Assembly (NCBI RefSeq): GCF_900129455.1
Contig: NZ_FQVU01000002.1
Coordinates: 186,001 to 250,000 of the forward strand
DNA: 64,000 nt
Source: Jatrophihabitans endophyticus
GTDB taxonomy: Bacteria; Actinomycetota; Actinomycetes; Mycobacteriales; Jatrophihabitantaceae
Reading direction: 5' to 3'
This document shows positions 1-15,144 of the stretch, piece after piece; position 1 is the first letter of the stretch; each line of letters begins with the position of its first letter. The translations under genes and the position numbers were made by a program. The notes under the pieces are model-generated. The model saw nothing but the letters and a program-made list of their open reading frames with translations, was not told the DNA's origin and ran no database searches.

Positions 1-81
1 GGTCGTCGTGGTCTTGCCCGCGTCGATGTGCGCCATGATCCCGATGTTGCGGGTCTTGGCGAGCTCGGCTGCGTTTGCCAT
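1..81 (-). CDS. fusA: Elongation factor G, N-terminal fragment
   Basis: The first 27 codons of translation elongation factor G, the GTPase that drives ribosomal translocation; the rest lies beyond the left edge. The visible protein begins with an ATG and contains the G1 P-loop region MAHIDAGKTTTT at residues 16-27, which is diagnostic for EF-G. The gene follows rpsG by 59 bp on the same strand, the classical str operon order rpsL-rpsG-fusA. Only the start can be judged. Confidence 0.93.
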   Translation of the reverse strand, partial: MANAAELAKTRNIGIMAHIDAGKTTTT

Positions 82-140
82 GTCTGTCTCGTCTTCCTTG
101 CTGGCGGGCGGGCGCGGGTGTCTGCGACGGTGGTCGCGGA

Positions 141-611
141 CTACCAGCGGTAGTGCGCGAAGGCCTTGTTGGATTCGGCCATCTTGTGGGTGTCCTCGCG
201 ACGCTTGACGCTGGCGCCCAGGCCGTTGCTGGCGTCGAGGATCTCGTTCATCAGCCGCTCGGTCATCGTCTTCTCGCGCCGCGAGCGCGAGTAGCTCACC
301 AGCCAGCGCAGCGCGAGCGTGGTGCTGCGGCCGGGCTTGACCTCGATCGGCACCTGGTAGGTGGCGCCACCGACGCGGCGGCTCTTCACCTCGAGGGCGG
401 GCTTGACGTTGTCGAGCGCACGCTTGAGCGTGACCACCGGGTCGGCGCCGGTCTTGTCGCGGGTGCCCTCGAGGGCGCCGTAGACGATGCCCTCGGCGAT
501 GGACTTCTTGCCGCCGACGAGCACCTTGTTGACCAGCTGGGTGACCAACGGCGAGGCGTACACCGGGTCGATCACGAGCGGACGGCGCGGGGCGGGACCC
601 TTGCGAGGCAC
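141..611 (-). CDS. rpsG: 30S ribosomal protein S7
   Basis: Ribosomal protein S7, a primary binder of the 16S rRNA 3' domain and organiser of the 30S head. The 156-residue length is the usual bacterial size and the N-terminus [10 protein letters not shown] is typical of actinobacterial S7. I chose the GTG at 611 because its G is shared with the TAG stop of rpsL (one-base overlap), implying translational coupling; longer readings in this frame run through rpsL. The gene lies in the str operon between rpsL and fusA. Confidence 0.97.
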   Translation of the reverse strand: MPRKGPAPRRPLVIDPVYASPLVTQLVNKVLVGGKKSIAEGIVYGALEGTRDKTGADPVVTLKRALDNVKPALEVKSRRVGGATYQVPIEVKPGRSTTLALRWLVSYSRSRREKTMTERLMNEILDASNGLGASVKRREDTHKMAESNKAFAHYRW

Positions 612-985
612 TAGCTCTTCTCCTTCTTCGCGCCGTAGCGGCTGCGGGCCTGCTTGCGGCCGCGCACGCCCTGTGTGTCGAGCGAACCGCGGATGATCTT
701 GTAGCGCACGCCCGGGAGGTCCTTCACGCGACCGCCGCGCACGAGCACGATCGAGTGCTCCTGCAGGTTGTGGCCGACACCCGGGATGTAGGCGGTGACC
801 TCGATCTGGCTGGTCAGTCGCACACGGGCGACCTTGCGCAGCGCAGAGTTCGGCTTCTTCGGCGTGGTCGTGTAGACGCGGGTGCACACGCCGCGGCGCT
901 GCGGGGAGCCCTTGAGCGCCGGCGTCTTGGTCTTGTCGACCTTGTCCTCGCGGCCCTTGCGGACCAGCTGCTGGATCGTAGGCAT
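611..985 (-). CDS. rpsL: 30S ribosomal protein S12
   Basis: Ribosomal protein S12 of the decoding centre, 124 residues and full length. The streptomycin-contact loops are intact: TPKKPNSA carries Lys43 and [11 protein letters not shown] carries Lys88 followed by Asp89, the residue methylthiolated in many bacteria. Both lysines are the drug-sensitive state, so no streptomycin-resistance allele is seen. It is first in the str operon, and its TAG stop overlaps the GTG of rpsG. A 400-bp leader/promoter region lies upstream. Confidence 0.98.
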   Translation of the reverse strand: MPTIQQLVRKGREDKVDKTKTPALKGSPQRRGVCTRVYTTTPKKPNSALRKVARVRLTSQIEVTAYIPGVGHNLQEHSIVLVRGGRVKDLPGVRYKIIRGSLDTQGVRGRKQARSRYGAKKEKS

Positions 986-1398
986 GCGGCCTGCAATCTC
1001 CTCGTTCGTCGTCTCTGCTTGGTACTGCTCTTCGGTCGTGCTGGTGTCGGACCCGGCTCGCTAGGGGCGTGCTCGTCCGGACGCTGTGCTGTTGTCGTAC
1101 CCACGCGGGCCGACCTCCCGGTCCCCGAGGTCGGGCGTGTCGCGCCGACCCAGGCCCCGCCGGCCTCGTCACGACTGCTGAGCCGGGGGTAAGAGCTCGG
1201 TGTTACCGCGAGGGGCACACCTGGTGACCCGAATTGCTCCGGGCACAAGGAGCAACTGTACTCAGCTGCCCGCGGGACGCCAAATCCCCTCAGATCGAGG
1301 TCCTCGAGCGGGGCCTGCTCCCCGCGATCAGGTCGGAATTTCGGGCCTGTCGTCCCCGACCCACCGCGCCGAACGCGCACCGCGGTGACAATGGCCGG
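986..1398. other. Divergent intergenic region, str operon leader
   Basis: About 410 bp without a credible gene, between rpsL (minus) and the GNAT gene (plus). It should hold the str operon promoter and a long 5' leader. Two hairpins are visible: an 8-bp stem at 1110-1117 with 1127-1134 (9-nt loop), and a 7-bp stem TTGCTCC/GGAGCAA at 1234-1240 with 1249-1255. I cannot assign a convincing -35/-10 pair for rpsL. On the plus strand, GACAAT at 1387-1392 sits 6 nt before the GNAT start codon. Confidence 0.5.
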
Positions 1399-1929
1399 GT
1401 GGCCGAGCTGTGGATCCGCGACGCGACACCCGCCGACGCCGCGGCCTGCGCCGCGATCTACGCACCCTACGTCACCGACACCGCGATCACCTTCGAGCTC
1501 GACGCCCCGGACGCGACGGTGTTCGCCACCCGCATCACGGCGGCGCAGGATGCCCACGCGTGGCTGGTGGGCGAGACGGGCGGCCGGGTGATCGGTTACG
1601 CCTACGCCGGCCGGTACAAGACCCGCGCCGCCTACCGGTGGGCGTGCGAGGTGAGCGTCTACCTGGAACCGGGGCTGCGCCGGACCGGCGCCGGGCGCGC
1701 GCTCTACGAGGCGCTGTTCGAGCGGCTGGTCGCGCGCGGCTACCGGACCGCCGTCGCCGGGATGACGCTGCCGAACCCGGCCAGTGAGGGCCTGCACCAC
1801 GCGCTCGGCTTCGAGACGGTCGGCGTGTACCGGCGCATCGGCTGGAAGCACGGCGCCTGGCACGACGTCGAGTGGACGCAGCGCCGGCTCGTCGACGGCG
1901 ACGCCGGCCCATCCCGCGAACCCGGCTGA
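1399..1929 (+). CDS. GNAT acetyltransferase, phosphinothricin/methionine-sulfoximine type
   Basis: A 176-residue GCN5-family N-acetyltransferase of the phosphinothricin acetyltransferase (PAT/YncA) branch, which moves acetyl from acetyl-CoA to the amino group of glutamate analogues or amino acids. Visible family marks are the N-terminal IRDATPADAAACAAIY, the central VSVYL strand, the acetyl-CoA loop RRTGAGRALYEALF and the C-terminal run LPNPASEGLHHALGF with GWKHGAWHDVEW. The GTG at 1399 was preferred because the domain begins right after it; the reading frame continues upstream without family sequence. GACAAT six bases before the GTG suggests a leaderless mRNA. The true substrate cannot be read from sequence. 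It is convergent with rpoC. Confidence 0.85.
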   Translation: MAELWIRDATPADAAACAAIYAPYVTDTAITFELDAPDATVFATRITAAQDAHAWLVGETGGRVIGYAYAGRYKTRAAYRWACEVSVYLEPGLRRTGAGRALYEALFERLVARGYRTAVAGMTLPNPASEGLHHALGFETVGVYRRIGWKHGAWHDVEWTQRRLVDGDAGPSREPG

Positions 1930-1970
1930 CCGCGCACCCGGTCGGCCTCACCGGAGCGCGCCGGTCCCCC

Positions 1971-2031
1971 GGTTGGCCCCACCTCAGCGCGGTTGCTGGA
2001 GCCCCATCACCGCGCTGGCATGGGGCCAACC
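1971..2031. repeat. Two-step long inverted repeat
   Basis: A perfect 11-bp inverted repeat GGTTGGCCCCA (1971-1981) with TGGGGCCAACC (2021-2031) encloses a second 8-bp inverted repeat CAGCGCGG (1985-1992) with CCGCGCTG (2010-2017). The stems are separated by a symmetrical 3x3 internal loop and close on a 17-nt loop. It begins about 40 bp after the GNAT stop, so it may terminate or stabilise that transcript; it has no T-tract. Confidence 0.7.
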
Positions 2032-2126
2032 TGCCCGCCGCACCGGCCCGCGACCCCTGCCGGACCAGCGACGCGCCGACCTCGAGGGGACGTCAACGGA
2101 CCGACGTGGGGCGGAAGCGGGGACGA

Positions 2127-2160
2127 CGAAGGGCCGGCCCCCGCGGGGACCGGCCCTTCG
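2127..2160 (-). terminator. rpoBC operon terminator hairpin
   Basis: An 11-bp perfect stem (CGAAGGGCCGG at 2127-2137 with CCGGCCCTTCG at 2150-2160) and a 12-nt C/G-rich loop. It lies about 37 bp after the rpoC stop. There is no U-tract, as is common in high-GC actinobacteria. It may act in both directions because the GNAT gene converges on it. Confidence 0.75.
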
Positions 2161-2196
2161 TGCGTCGTGCGGACTACCGGGCGAGCGATCGGCTCA

Positions 2197-6099
<3,903 letters not shown>

Positions 6100-6138
6100 A
6101 GTTTCCTACCTTCTGTGGCAACTGCTGATGTGATGCCG

Positions 6139-6182
6139 CTTTTGGCGGCCTGGCGCAGCATGCTGCGCCAGGCCGCCAAAAG
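6139..6182. repeat. Perfect 44-bp palindrome between rpoB and rpoC
   Basis: Bases 6139-6160 and 6161-6182 are exact reverse complements (22 bp each side, no spacer); the arms begin CTTTTGGCGGCC and the centre is CAGCATGCTG. Transcribed from rpoB toward rpoC it would form a very stable hairpin with almost no loop, starting 3 nt after the rpoB stop. It could be an RNase III-like processing site, an mRNA stabiliser for rpoB, or an attenuator setting the beta/beta' ratio. Confidence 0.95.
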
Positions 6183-6185
6183 TGA

Positions 6186-9623
<3,438 letters not shown>

Positions 9624-10011
9624 GATGCGTCCTTCCAAGGACTAGAACCAGGTTCCGAGTGCAACCCGCGCTGCCGGCGCCCCAACTGAAGTCCGACCGG
9701 CCTGCAACGTCCCGGAACGAGTCCGGGCGTGAGGAAACAGGCCCTTGACGGGCCTTCAGGACGAACGAGGGCAGCGCAAACTAGAAGAGTAACGCGTCGT
9801 GGCGCGACAATCAAGCACACCCGATTCGGCGTGCGCTACCCGGAACCCGCCTCGCTGCCGTCCGATCCGGGACTGGAGCCTCGGATCGACCCGGCGGAAC
9901 GCGGGGCACCGTGCGTGTGGAAGAAAACTGTGCCCGGCGTACCTGGCGACGTCAAGCATTCCCGTGGCCGCGTGTCAGCTCACGCCGCGCACCGTCCGCG
10001 GTGTGCGGGAG
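9624..10011 (-). other. rpoB leader region
   Basis: About 390 bp between the last Mce-associated gene and rpoB with no credible ORF. Two short hairpins lie in the presumed leader: CCCGGA/TCCGGG at 9711-9727 and AGGCCC/GGGCCT at 9739-9755, each with a 5-nt loop. A promoter candidate lies at 9786-9814. The region separates the mce operon from rpoBC and argues that rpoBC has its own promoter. Confidence 0.6.
9786..9814 (-). promoter_or_regulatory. Candidate rpoB promoter
   Basis: On the minus strand TTGATT (9814-9809) and TACTCT (9791-9786) are separated by exactly 17 bp, a good sigma-70/HrdB-type -35/-10 pair. It lies about 160 bp upstream of the rpoB start, giving a leader of roughly 155 nt that contains two small hairpins. 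Confidence 0.5.
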
Positions 10012-10920
10012 TCAGCTCGCCACGGACGACACCGTGTCGACCTTGCTGATGACCCACTTGCCGTCCACCTGCTGCATGCGGGCCAGCTGCGCGAACGGGT
10101 CGATGCGGCCCTTGGGCTGGTTCGCGGTGGTGATGTTGAGCTGGCCGTAGAGCAGGACGGTCCACTGCTTGCCGTTGCCGGAGACCGACTCGATGCCGGC
10201 CCGACTGATGACGGTGACCTGGGTGGCCTTCAGCTTCGGCGCGTTCTTGCGGATGATCGTGTTCAGGGTCTTGCGGTAGTCGGTGGTGAGCCGGCCGGTC
10301 GTGCACTGCGTGCCCGCCTTCTCGGCGGCGTCCAGCGCGTTGTACTTGTACGTGTTGAGCCGGGCCACGCAGGTCTTGGCCGCGGCCAGCACCGTGTCGC
10401 GCTGGGCGGCGGACGTGGTGTCGTCGTCGCCGCCGAGCTGGTCGGCGGCGAAGAGGGCCAGGAAGACGATCGCCGCCGCCGCGAAGGCGATGGCGGGCAC
10501 CCAGCTCACCCAACCCGGCAGGGCGACCGTCACGGTGCGGCGGCCCGGTTTCGCGGCCGACGACCCGCCCGTGGCCGCCGCCTCGTCCTCGTCCGCGTCC
10601 TCGTCGCTCGTCGCGGCGGCGGACGCGCCCTTGCGCAGCCTGACCGGCCCGCCCGTCCCGGCGGTGTCGGTGTCGGCCGGCGCGTCGGCGTCCGGCTCCG
10701 TCGCCGGCCGCGCCCGTCCGGGAGTGGGCCGTGACGCGTCGCCGCGGCCGACGCCGGTCGCGGCACCGCCGATGCGGCGGGCTCGCGACGCCGCCGACCG
10801 CGGCCGCGGCGGGGCTGCGTCCGGCGTCTTCGGCGTCTCGTTCGTCTCGTTCGTCTCGTTCGTCTCGCCGGTCTCGTCCGTCTCGTTCGTCTCGCCGGTC
10901 TCGTCCGTCTCGTCGCTCAC
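10012..10920 (-). CDS. Mce-associated membrane protein with N-terminal ET repeats
   Basis: A 302-residue protein at the end of the mce operon. Residues 1-30 are an imperfect repeat of (E)T(D/G/N)ET built from 9-bp DNA units, followed by a long disordered Pro/Ala/Asp-rich stretch, one membrane segment at about 137-159 (VPAIAFAAAAIVFLALF) and a C-terminal extracytoplasmic domain of the Mas type, ending WVISKVDTVSSVAS. The GTG start was chosen because it overlaps the TGA of the preceding gene by 4 bp (GTGA). Mce-associated proteins are thought to stabilise the Mce transporter; its exact job here is inferred from position and from similarity of its C-terminus to its neighbour. Confidence 0.8.
   Translation of the reverse strand: MSDETDETGETNETDETGETNETNETNETPKTPDAAPPRPRSAASRARRIGGAATGVGRGDASRPTPGRARPATEPDADAPADTDTAGTGGPVRLRKGASAAATSDEDADEDEAAATGGSSAAKPGRRTVTVALPGWVSWVPAIAFAAAAIVFLALFAADQLGGDDDTTSAAQRDTVLAAAKTCVARLNTYKYNALDAAEKAGTQCTTGRLTTDYRKTLNTIIRKNAPKLKATQVTVISRAGIESVSGNGKQWTVLLYGQLNITTANQPKGRIDPFAQLARMQQVDGKWVISKVDTVSSVAS
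10831..10914 (-). repeat. 9-bp tandem repeat inside Mce-associated gene
   Basis: An imperfect run of GTCTCGTTC/GTCTCGCCG units, read on the plus strand, encodes alternating Glu-Thr-Asn/Asp/Gly triplets at the N-terminus of the Mce-associated protein. Such repeats are prone to slippage in multiples of 9 bp, which would keep the frame. Confidence 0.75.
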
Positions 10921-11432
10921 GAGGTGACCCCGATGCTGTCGACCTGGTTGACCAGCCATCTGCCGCTCTGTTGGACCACGGTGACCGAGAGGTTCTGCTG
11001 GGCGGTGGGGTTGGTCAGCTGGTCGGAGCGGTAGCCGTTGAGGCTCACGAGGACGACGTAGCCGGTCACCTTGTCGTCGTCGACGCGGCCCACCAGGGCC
11101 GCGTGGGTCACCTTGGCGACCAGGTCGAACTTGCCGGCGGTGATCAGCTTCTTGACGTCGGCGGTGCGCCGCTTGATGTCGGTGACGACCGACCCGGTCG
11201 CGCCCGCGAGCGCGCGCTTGACGTCGGCGTCGAAGTGGGCGCGGCGGAAGCTGAGCAGGTTCGCGGCCTCGGTCTGGGCCGCCTCGACGGCGGCGGTCTC
11301 CTGGCCGGTGAACGTCCGGGAGCCCGACGACGAGTCGTCACCGACGAGGCGCCAGGCGAGGAACGCCGCCACCAGGGCCGCCAGCGCCACCACCGCGCAG
11401 ACCAGGGGGGCCAGGCGTCGCGACTGCGCCAT
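10917..11432 (-). CDS. Mce-associated membrane protein
   Basis: A 171-residue single-pass membrane protein: cytoplasmic MAQSRR, a membrane segment at about 8-27 (APLVCAVVALAALVAAFLAW), then an extracytoplasmic domain ending GRWLVNQVDSIGVTS, a closing pattern shared with the next gene. This is the layout of Mce-associated (Mas) proteins encoded after mceF in actinobacterial mce loci. It follows mceF by 79 bp and overlaps the next mas gene by 4 bp. The family is an accessory to lipid import; no catalytic residues are expected. Confidence 0.82.
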   Translation of the reverse strand: MAQSRRLAPLVCAVVALAALVAAFLAWRLVGDDSSSGSRTFTGQETAAVEAAQTEAANLLSFRRAHFDADVKRALAGATGSVVTDIKRRTADVKKLITAGKFDLVAKVTHAALVGRVDDDKVTGYVVLVSLNGYRSDQLTNPTAQQNLSVTVVQQSGRWLVNQVDSIGVTS

Positions 11433-11511
11433 GCTCGTAGGTGCTCCTCAGCTGAAGGTCCGGACCCGGTGTCGACGAGGACCGGGCGATGCTACGTCGC
11501 GGCGGTGAGAG

Positions 11512-12798
11512 TCACCGCAGCGAGGCGGTGAGCACAGCCAGCCAGCCGGCGTCGCCGAGGTTGACGTGCTTGAGCGACGTGTCGACCTGCACCATGTCCT
11601 TGGTGATGGCGCGCGGGTACGAGGTGCCGGACCCGGCGGTCGAGATGGGCGGGGCGCCTGGGACGTTCTGCGCGCCGCGCACGTTCACGCCACTGCCGGC
11701 CGACGCGGTGCACCGCGCGGCGACGTTCGGCGCGATCGGGCCGGTCTGGCTGGGATCGCGGATCTTCGTCCCCTGGTAGCCCTGCCGGCCGCCGCGCGGC
11801 GCGCCGCAGTCGGCCGGGTCGTTGGCGTTCGTCAGCACCAGCCCGAGTGCGCCGACGTTGTGGCCCGAGCTGAGGCTGTCCGCACGCACCGCGCTCTGCC
11901 CGCCGGCGGCCAGCGCCGGGTAGAGCTCGAGGATCTGCTCGGTGCCGTCGAGGTGATTGACGATGAGGTCGCCGACCGTGGCCAGGTTGGCCAGCAGCAT
12001 GCCGAGGTCGGTGCGGTTGTCCTGGATGAGCTTCTGGACGGTCGTGAGGTCGTCCGGGCCGGTGTCGAGCAGTCGCCGGATGTCGGGGTCGCTCTTCTTC
12101 AGCTGCTCGGAGAGCAGCTTCAGGCTCTTCGTGTAGGACTGCAGCGACGGCGCGACGTCGAGCTGCGTCTGCAGCACGGTGGCGGAGTTGTTGATCAGCG
12201 CGATCGTGTCCGGCAGATTGCGCTGGGCGCCGTCGAGCAGCAGGCTCGTCGAGTCCAGCAGCCGGGCGAGGTCGTTGCCGCGGCCGTCGAAGGCCTTGCC
12301 GAGCTCGCTCACGGTCGTGCGCAGGTCGTCCAGCGGCACCGACTGCACCAGCCGGTTCAGGTTGGTCAGCAGCACGTTGGTGGGCGTCGGGATCGACGTG
12401 CGGCTCTGCGGGATCCGCTCGCCGCCCTTGAAGAACGGCCCTCGGCCGTTCGGTGGGATCAGGTCGACGTACTGCTCGCCGACGACCGAGCGGTTGTTCA
12501 CGCGGGCCGCCGCCGAGGTGGGGACGTGGCTGTCCCCGCAGTCCTCGATGTCCAGGTCGACGCGGATGCCCTCGCGGCGGAGGTGGATCTCGCCGACCTT
12601 GCCGACCGTGACGCCGCGGTAGGTGACCTCGGCGTTGGTGAAGATGCCGCCGGAGTCCTTGAAGTCCGCCGACACCGTGCAGCCGTCGCTGAACACGTTC
12701 TTGGCCAGCCCGACGTACTCGGCCGACACGTAGGACACCCCGACCAGCGTCAGGATGACGAACAGGATCAGCTGGATCTTCGTCGATCGCCTCAGCAT
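11512..12798 (-). CDS. mceF: Mce family protein MceF
   Basis: The sixth Mce substrate-binding/tunnel subunit, 428 residues. An N-terminal membrane anchor (IQLILFVILTLVGVSYV, about 8-24) is followed by the MlaD/Mce domain (VTYRGVTVGKVGEIHL and RSVVGEQYVDLIPP), a long helical region and a Pro/Gly-rich tail. Mce subunits form a hexamer with a hydrophobic channel carrying lipids or sterols across the envelope to the YrbE permeases. It starts 7 bp after mceE and ends the six-gene mce run. Subunit letters follow gene order. Confidence 0.9.
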   Translation of the reverse strand: MLRRSTKIQLILFVILTLVGVSYVSAEYVGLAKNVFSDGCTVSADFKDSGGIFTNAEVTYRGVTVGKVGEIHLRREGIRVDLDIEDCGDSHVPTSAAARVNNRSVVGEQYVDLIPPNGRGPFFKGGERIPQSRTSIPTPTNVLLTNLNRLVQSVPLDDLRTTVSELGKAFDGRGNDLARLLDSTSLLLDGAQRNLPDTIALINNSATVLQTQLDVAPSLQSYTKSLKLLSEQLKKSDPDIRRLLDTGPDDLTTVQKLIQDNRTDLGMLLANLATVGDLIVNHLDGTEQILELYPALAAGGQSAVRADSLSSGHNVGALGLVLTNANDPADCGAPRGGRQGYQGTKIRDPSQTGPIAPNVAARCTASAGSGVNVRGAQNVPGAPPISTAGSGTSYPRAITKDMVQVDTSLKHVNLGDAGWLAVLTASLR

Positions 12799-12805
12799 CC
12801 GCGCC

Positions 12806-13933
12806 TCACCGCCCCGACTCGACGAGGACGCCGGGCATCTGACGTACCTGCGCGCTGGATCCGCTGTGGCCCGCGCTGTCGCCGGCCTTGCTCGTGCTCG
12901 CGGAACTGGTGTTGAGCCCGGAGCACAGCGCCTTGGACAGCCCGCACAGCGTCTCGGTGAGGTCCAGGTTCAGATACAGGTTGAGGTTGGCGTAGTCGCC
13001 CTTCACCAGCTGCCGCGTGGTCCCGAGCGGGAACGGGAACGTGCCGAGCACGCGCAGCGACTTGGGCAGGAAGTCGCCGCTGGCCCGCAGCTGGCGCAGC
13101 GTGGGGGTCAACGCCTTCAGCGAGGTCACCAGGTTGCTCTGCGTGCCGTCGATGACCTTGGTCGCGACCGTGCCGAGCCGGTCCAGGCTGGTGAGCAGCT
13201 TGGTGAACTTGGCACGCTCCTGTGCGAGCACCCGCAGCGCGGCGGGGTAGGTGTCGAGCGCATCGGTCAGGACCTTCTTCTGGCGATCCAGCGTGGCGCT
13301 GAGCCGGTCGATGCTGTCGAGGGCGTTGGTGATGTCGGTCTTCTGGTTGTCCAGCGTGCCCACGAAGGTGTTGAGCTGCTTGAGCAGGTCCTTGATCTGC
13401 GGCTCGCGACCCTTGAGGGCGCTGACGAGCTCGTTGCCGATGATGCGCAGCTGCGAGATGCCGCCCTCGTTGAGCAGCAGCGAGAGCGCGCCGAGCACCT
13501 GCTCGACCTCGGCCGCCGAGCGGGTGTGGTCGAGCAAGATCCGCGACCCGCCGCGGAGCCGCTGGGCGCTCGCCGTGCCCGTGGGCGGGTCCAGCGACAC
13601 GTACTTCTCGCCCAGCAGCGAGGTCTGGGCGATCTCGGCGGTGGCGTTGGCGGGCAGCTTCACCGAGTCGTTGACGTCCATCGTCACCTTGGCCGACCAG
13701 CCGTCCAGGCTGATCGCCGTCACCTTGCCCACCGCGACGTCGTTCACCTTGACCGCCGACTGCGGGACCAGGTCGAGGGCGTCGTCGAAGTAGGCGGTGA
13801 CCTCGAACGGGTGGTCGCCGAGATCGGCCCCGCCCGGGAGCGGGGTCGAGTACAGCCCCTTGAAACCGCAGCCGGACAGCGCCAGCACGCCCGCCGTCGC
13901 CACCGCGACCAGTCGTCTCGCCCGCATCGTCAC
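12806..13933 (-). CDS. mceE: Mce family lipoprotein MceE
   Basis: The lipoprotein member of the Mce set, 375 residues. The signal peptide ends in the lipobox LALSGC, so the mature protein should be lipidated on Cys22, as for LprK/MceE proteins of mycobacteria. The Mce domain follows (VNDVAVGKVTAISLDGW, TSLLGEKYVSLDPP), then long helices expected to form the needle of the hexamer. The GTG at 13933 overlaps the TGA of mceD by 4 bp; an in-frame ATG two codons later is an alternative start. Confidence 0.92.
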   Translation of the reverse strand: MTMRARRLVAVATAGVLALSGCGFKGLYSTPLPGGADLGDHPFEVTAYFDDALDLVPQSAVKVNDVAVGKVTAISLDGWSAKVTMDVNDSVKLPANATAEIAQTSLLGEKYVSLDPPTGTASAQRLRGGSRILLDHTRSAAEVEQVLGALSLLLNEGGISQLRIIGNELVSALKGREPQIKDLLKQLNTFVGTLDNQKTDITNALDSIDRLSATLDRQKKVLTDALDTYPAALRVLAQERAKFTKLLTSLDRLGTVATKVIDGTQSNLVTSLKALTPTLRQLRASGDFLPKSLRVLGTFPFPLGTTRQLVKGDYANLNLYLNLDLTETLCGLSKALCSGLNTSSASTSKAGDSAGHSGSSAQVRQMPGVLVESGR

Positions 13934-15144
13934 GACCCGCCCTGGACGAGCCCGGGCAGACCCCCGAGCAGTTGCGACAGCCGGTCGCCCAGACCCGCGA
14001 GGTCGGGGTCGTCCAGCAGGTCGGTGAGCTGTTTGCTGCCCTTGATCAGGCTGGTGCAGGTGTTGACGATGGTCTTGGTGAGCGGGCCGAGCACGTTGCC
14101 GAGCACGCCGCCACCGAGGTCGGCGACCTTGTCGGTCGCGACCTTGATGATCACGCAGAGCTGGCCCGGATCGGTGAGCGAGGCCAGGTTGCCGCGGGTG
14201 GCGAGCACGCCGAGGTTGGGCTGGTAGGCGTGCACGATGTTGGCCAGCGCGACCGGCGCCAGGGCGAGCGTCTCGGTCAACGCGCCCTTCTGCTTGACCA
14301 GCACGCCGGTGATCTCGCGCAGCCCGGTGACGTCCTTGTGGAACTTCGACGCGTTCTTCTTGACGAAGGAGTTCACCTCGTCGAGCGCGAGGCCGAGCTG
14401 CTTGAGCGCCGCCCCCAGGTCGCCACGTTCGGCCGCGAGGTCGCCGGCCACCTGCTTGAGCTGCAGGTTGAACTTGCGCACCTGGCCGTCGCTGGCCTTC
14501 AGCGCGCCGGTGAACTTGCGCAGGTTGGTGACCGTGCCGAAGAGGTCCTTGCGGCCGGTGGCCAGGGTCTTGGCCGCCTGGGAGAGGTTGGCGATGCTCT
14601 GCCCCAGCGCGGCGCCGTTGCCCTTCAGGTTGGCCGCGCCCACCTGCAGCAGCGTCGACAGCGCGCCCTGCTTGTTGGTCTTGTTCGGTCCGAGCGCCAC
14701 CGACAGGGTGTTCAGCGCCTTGTAGATGTCGTCGAGCTCGGCCGGCGCGCCCGTGCGCGACAGCGGGATCGCGGCGCCGTCGGCCAGCTTCGGCCCGCTG
14801 CCCGGATAGGCGCTGAGCTGGATGAAGCGGTCGCTGACGAGGGAGTTGGCGACCTCGACGGCGGTGGAGTTCCGGGGAAGCGAGTACTGCGACTCGTACT
14901 CCATGCCGATCTCGACGTAGGAGCCCTTCGGCGTGACGCTGGTGACGTCGCCGATGTTGACGCCCAGCTGCCGGACCGGTGTGCCCTCGTAGATGCCGAC
15001 GGCCGCGGGGAAGCGCGCCGACACCTTCTTCATGTCGTCACCGGCCAGGAAGTACAGCGCGCCCCCGACGACGACCGCCGCCACCACGACCAGGACGACG
15101 AGGCGCCCGACGTTCTTCGTCAGCGACCGCAGGGAGATGGCCAT
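13930..15144 (-). CDS. mceD: Mce family protein MceD
   Basis: The fourth Mce subunit, 404 residues. An N-terminal membrane segment (LVVLVVVAAVVVGGALYFLA, about 15-34) precedes the Mce domain (VRQLGVNIGDVTSVTPKG, NSLVSDRFIQLSAYPGSG) and a long helical C-terminal part. The ATG shares its A with the TGA of mceC (TGATG), a coupling pattern repeated through the operon. It should combine with MceA-C, E and F in a heterohexameric lipid channel. Confidence 0.9.
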   Translation of the reverse strand: MAISLRSLTKNVGRLVVLVVVAAVVVGGALYFLAGDDMKKVSARFPAAVGIYEGTPVRQLGVNIGDVTSVTPKGSYVEIGMEYESQYSLPRNSTAVEVANSLVSDRFIQLSAYPGSGPKLADGAAIPLSRTGAPAELDDIYKALNTLSVALGPNKTNKQGALSTLLQVGAANLKGNGAALGQSIANLSQAAKTLATGRKDLFGTVTNLRKFTGALKASDGQVRKFNLQLKQVAGDLAAERGDLGAALKQLGLALDEVNSFVKKNASKFHKDVTGLREITGVLVKQKGALTETLALAPVALANIVHAYQPNLGVLATRGNLASLTDPGQLCVIIKVATDKVADLGGGVLGNVLGPLTKTIVNTCTSLIKGSKQLTDLLDDPDLAGLGDRLSQLLGGLPGLVQGGS

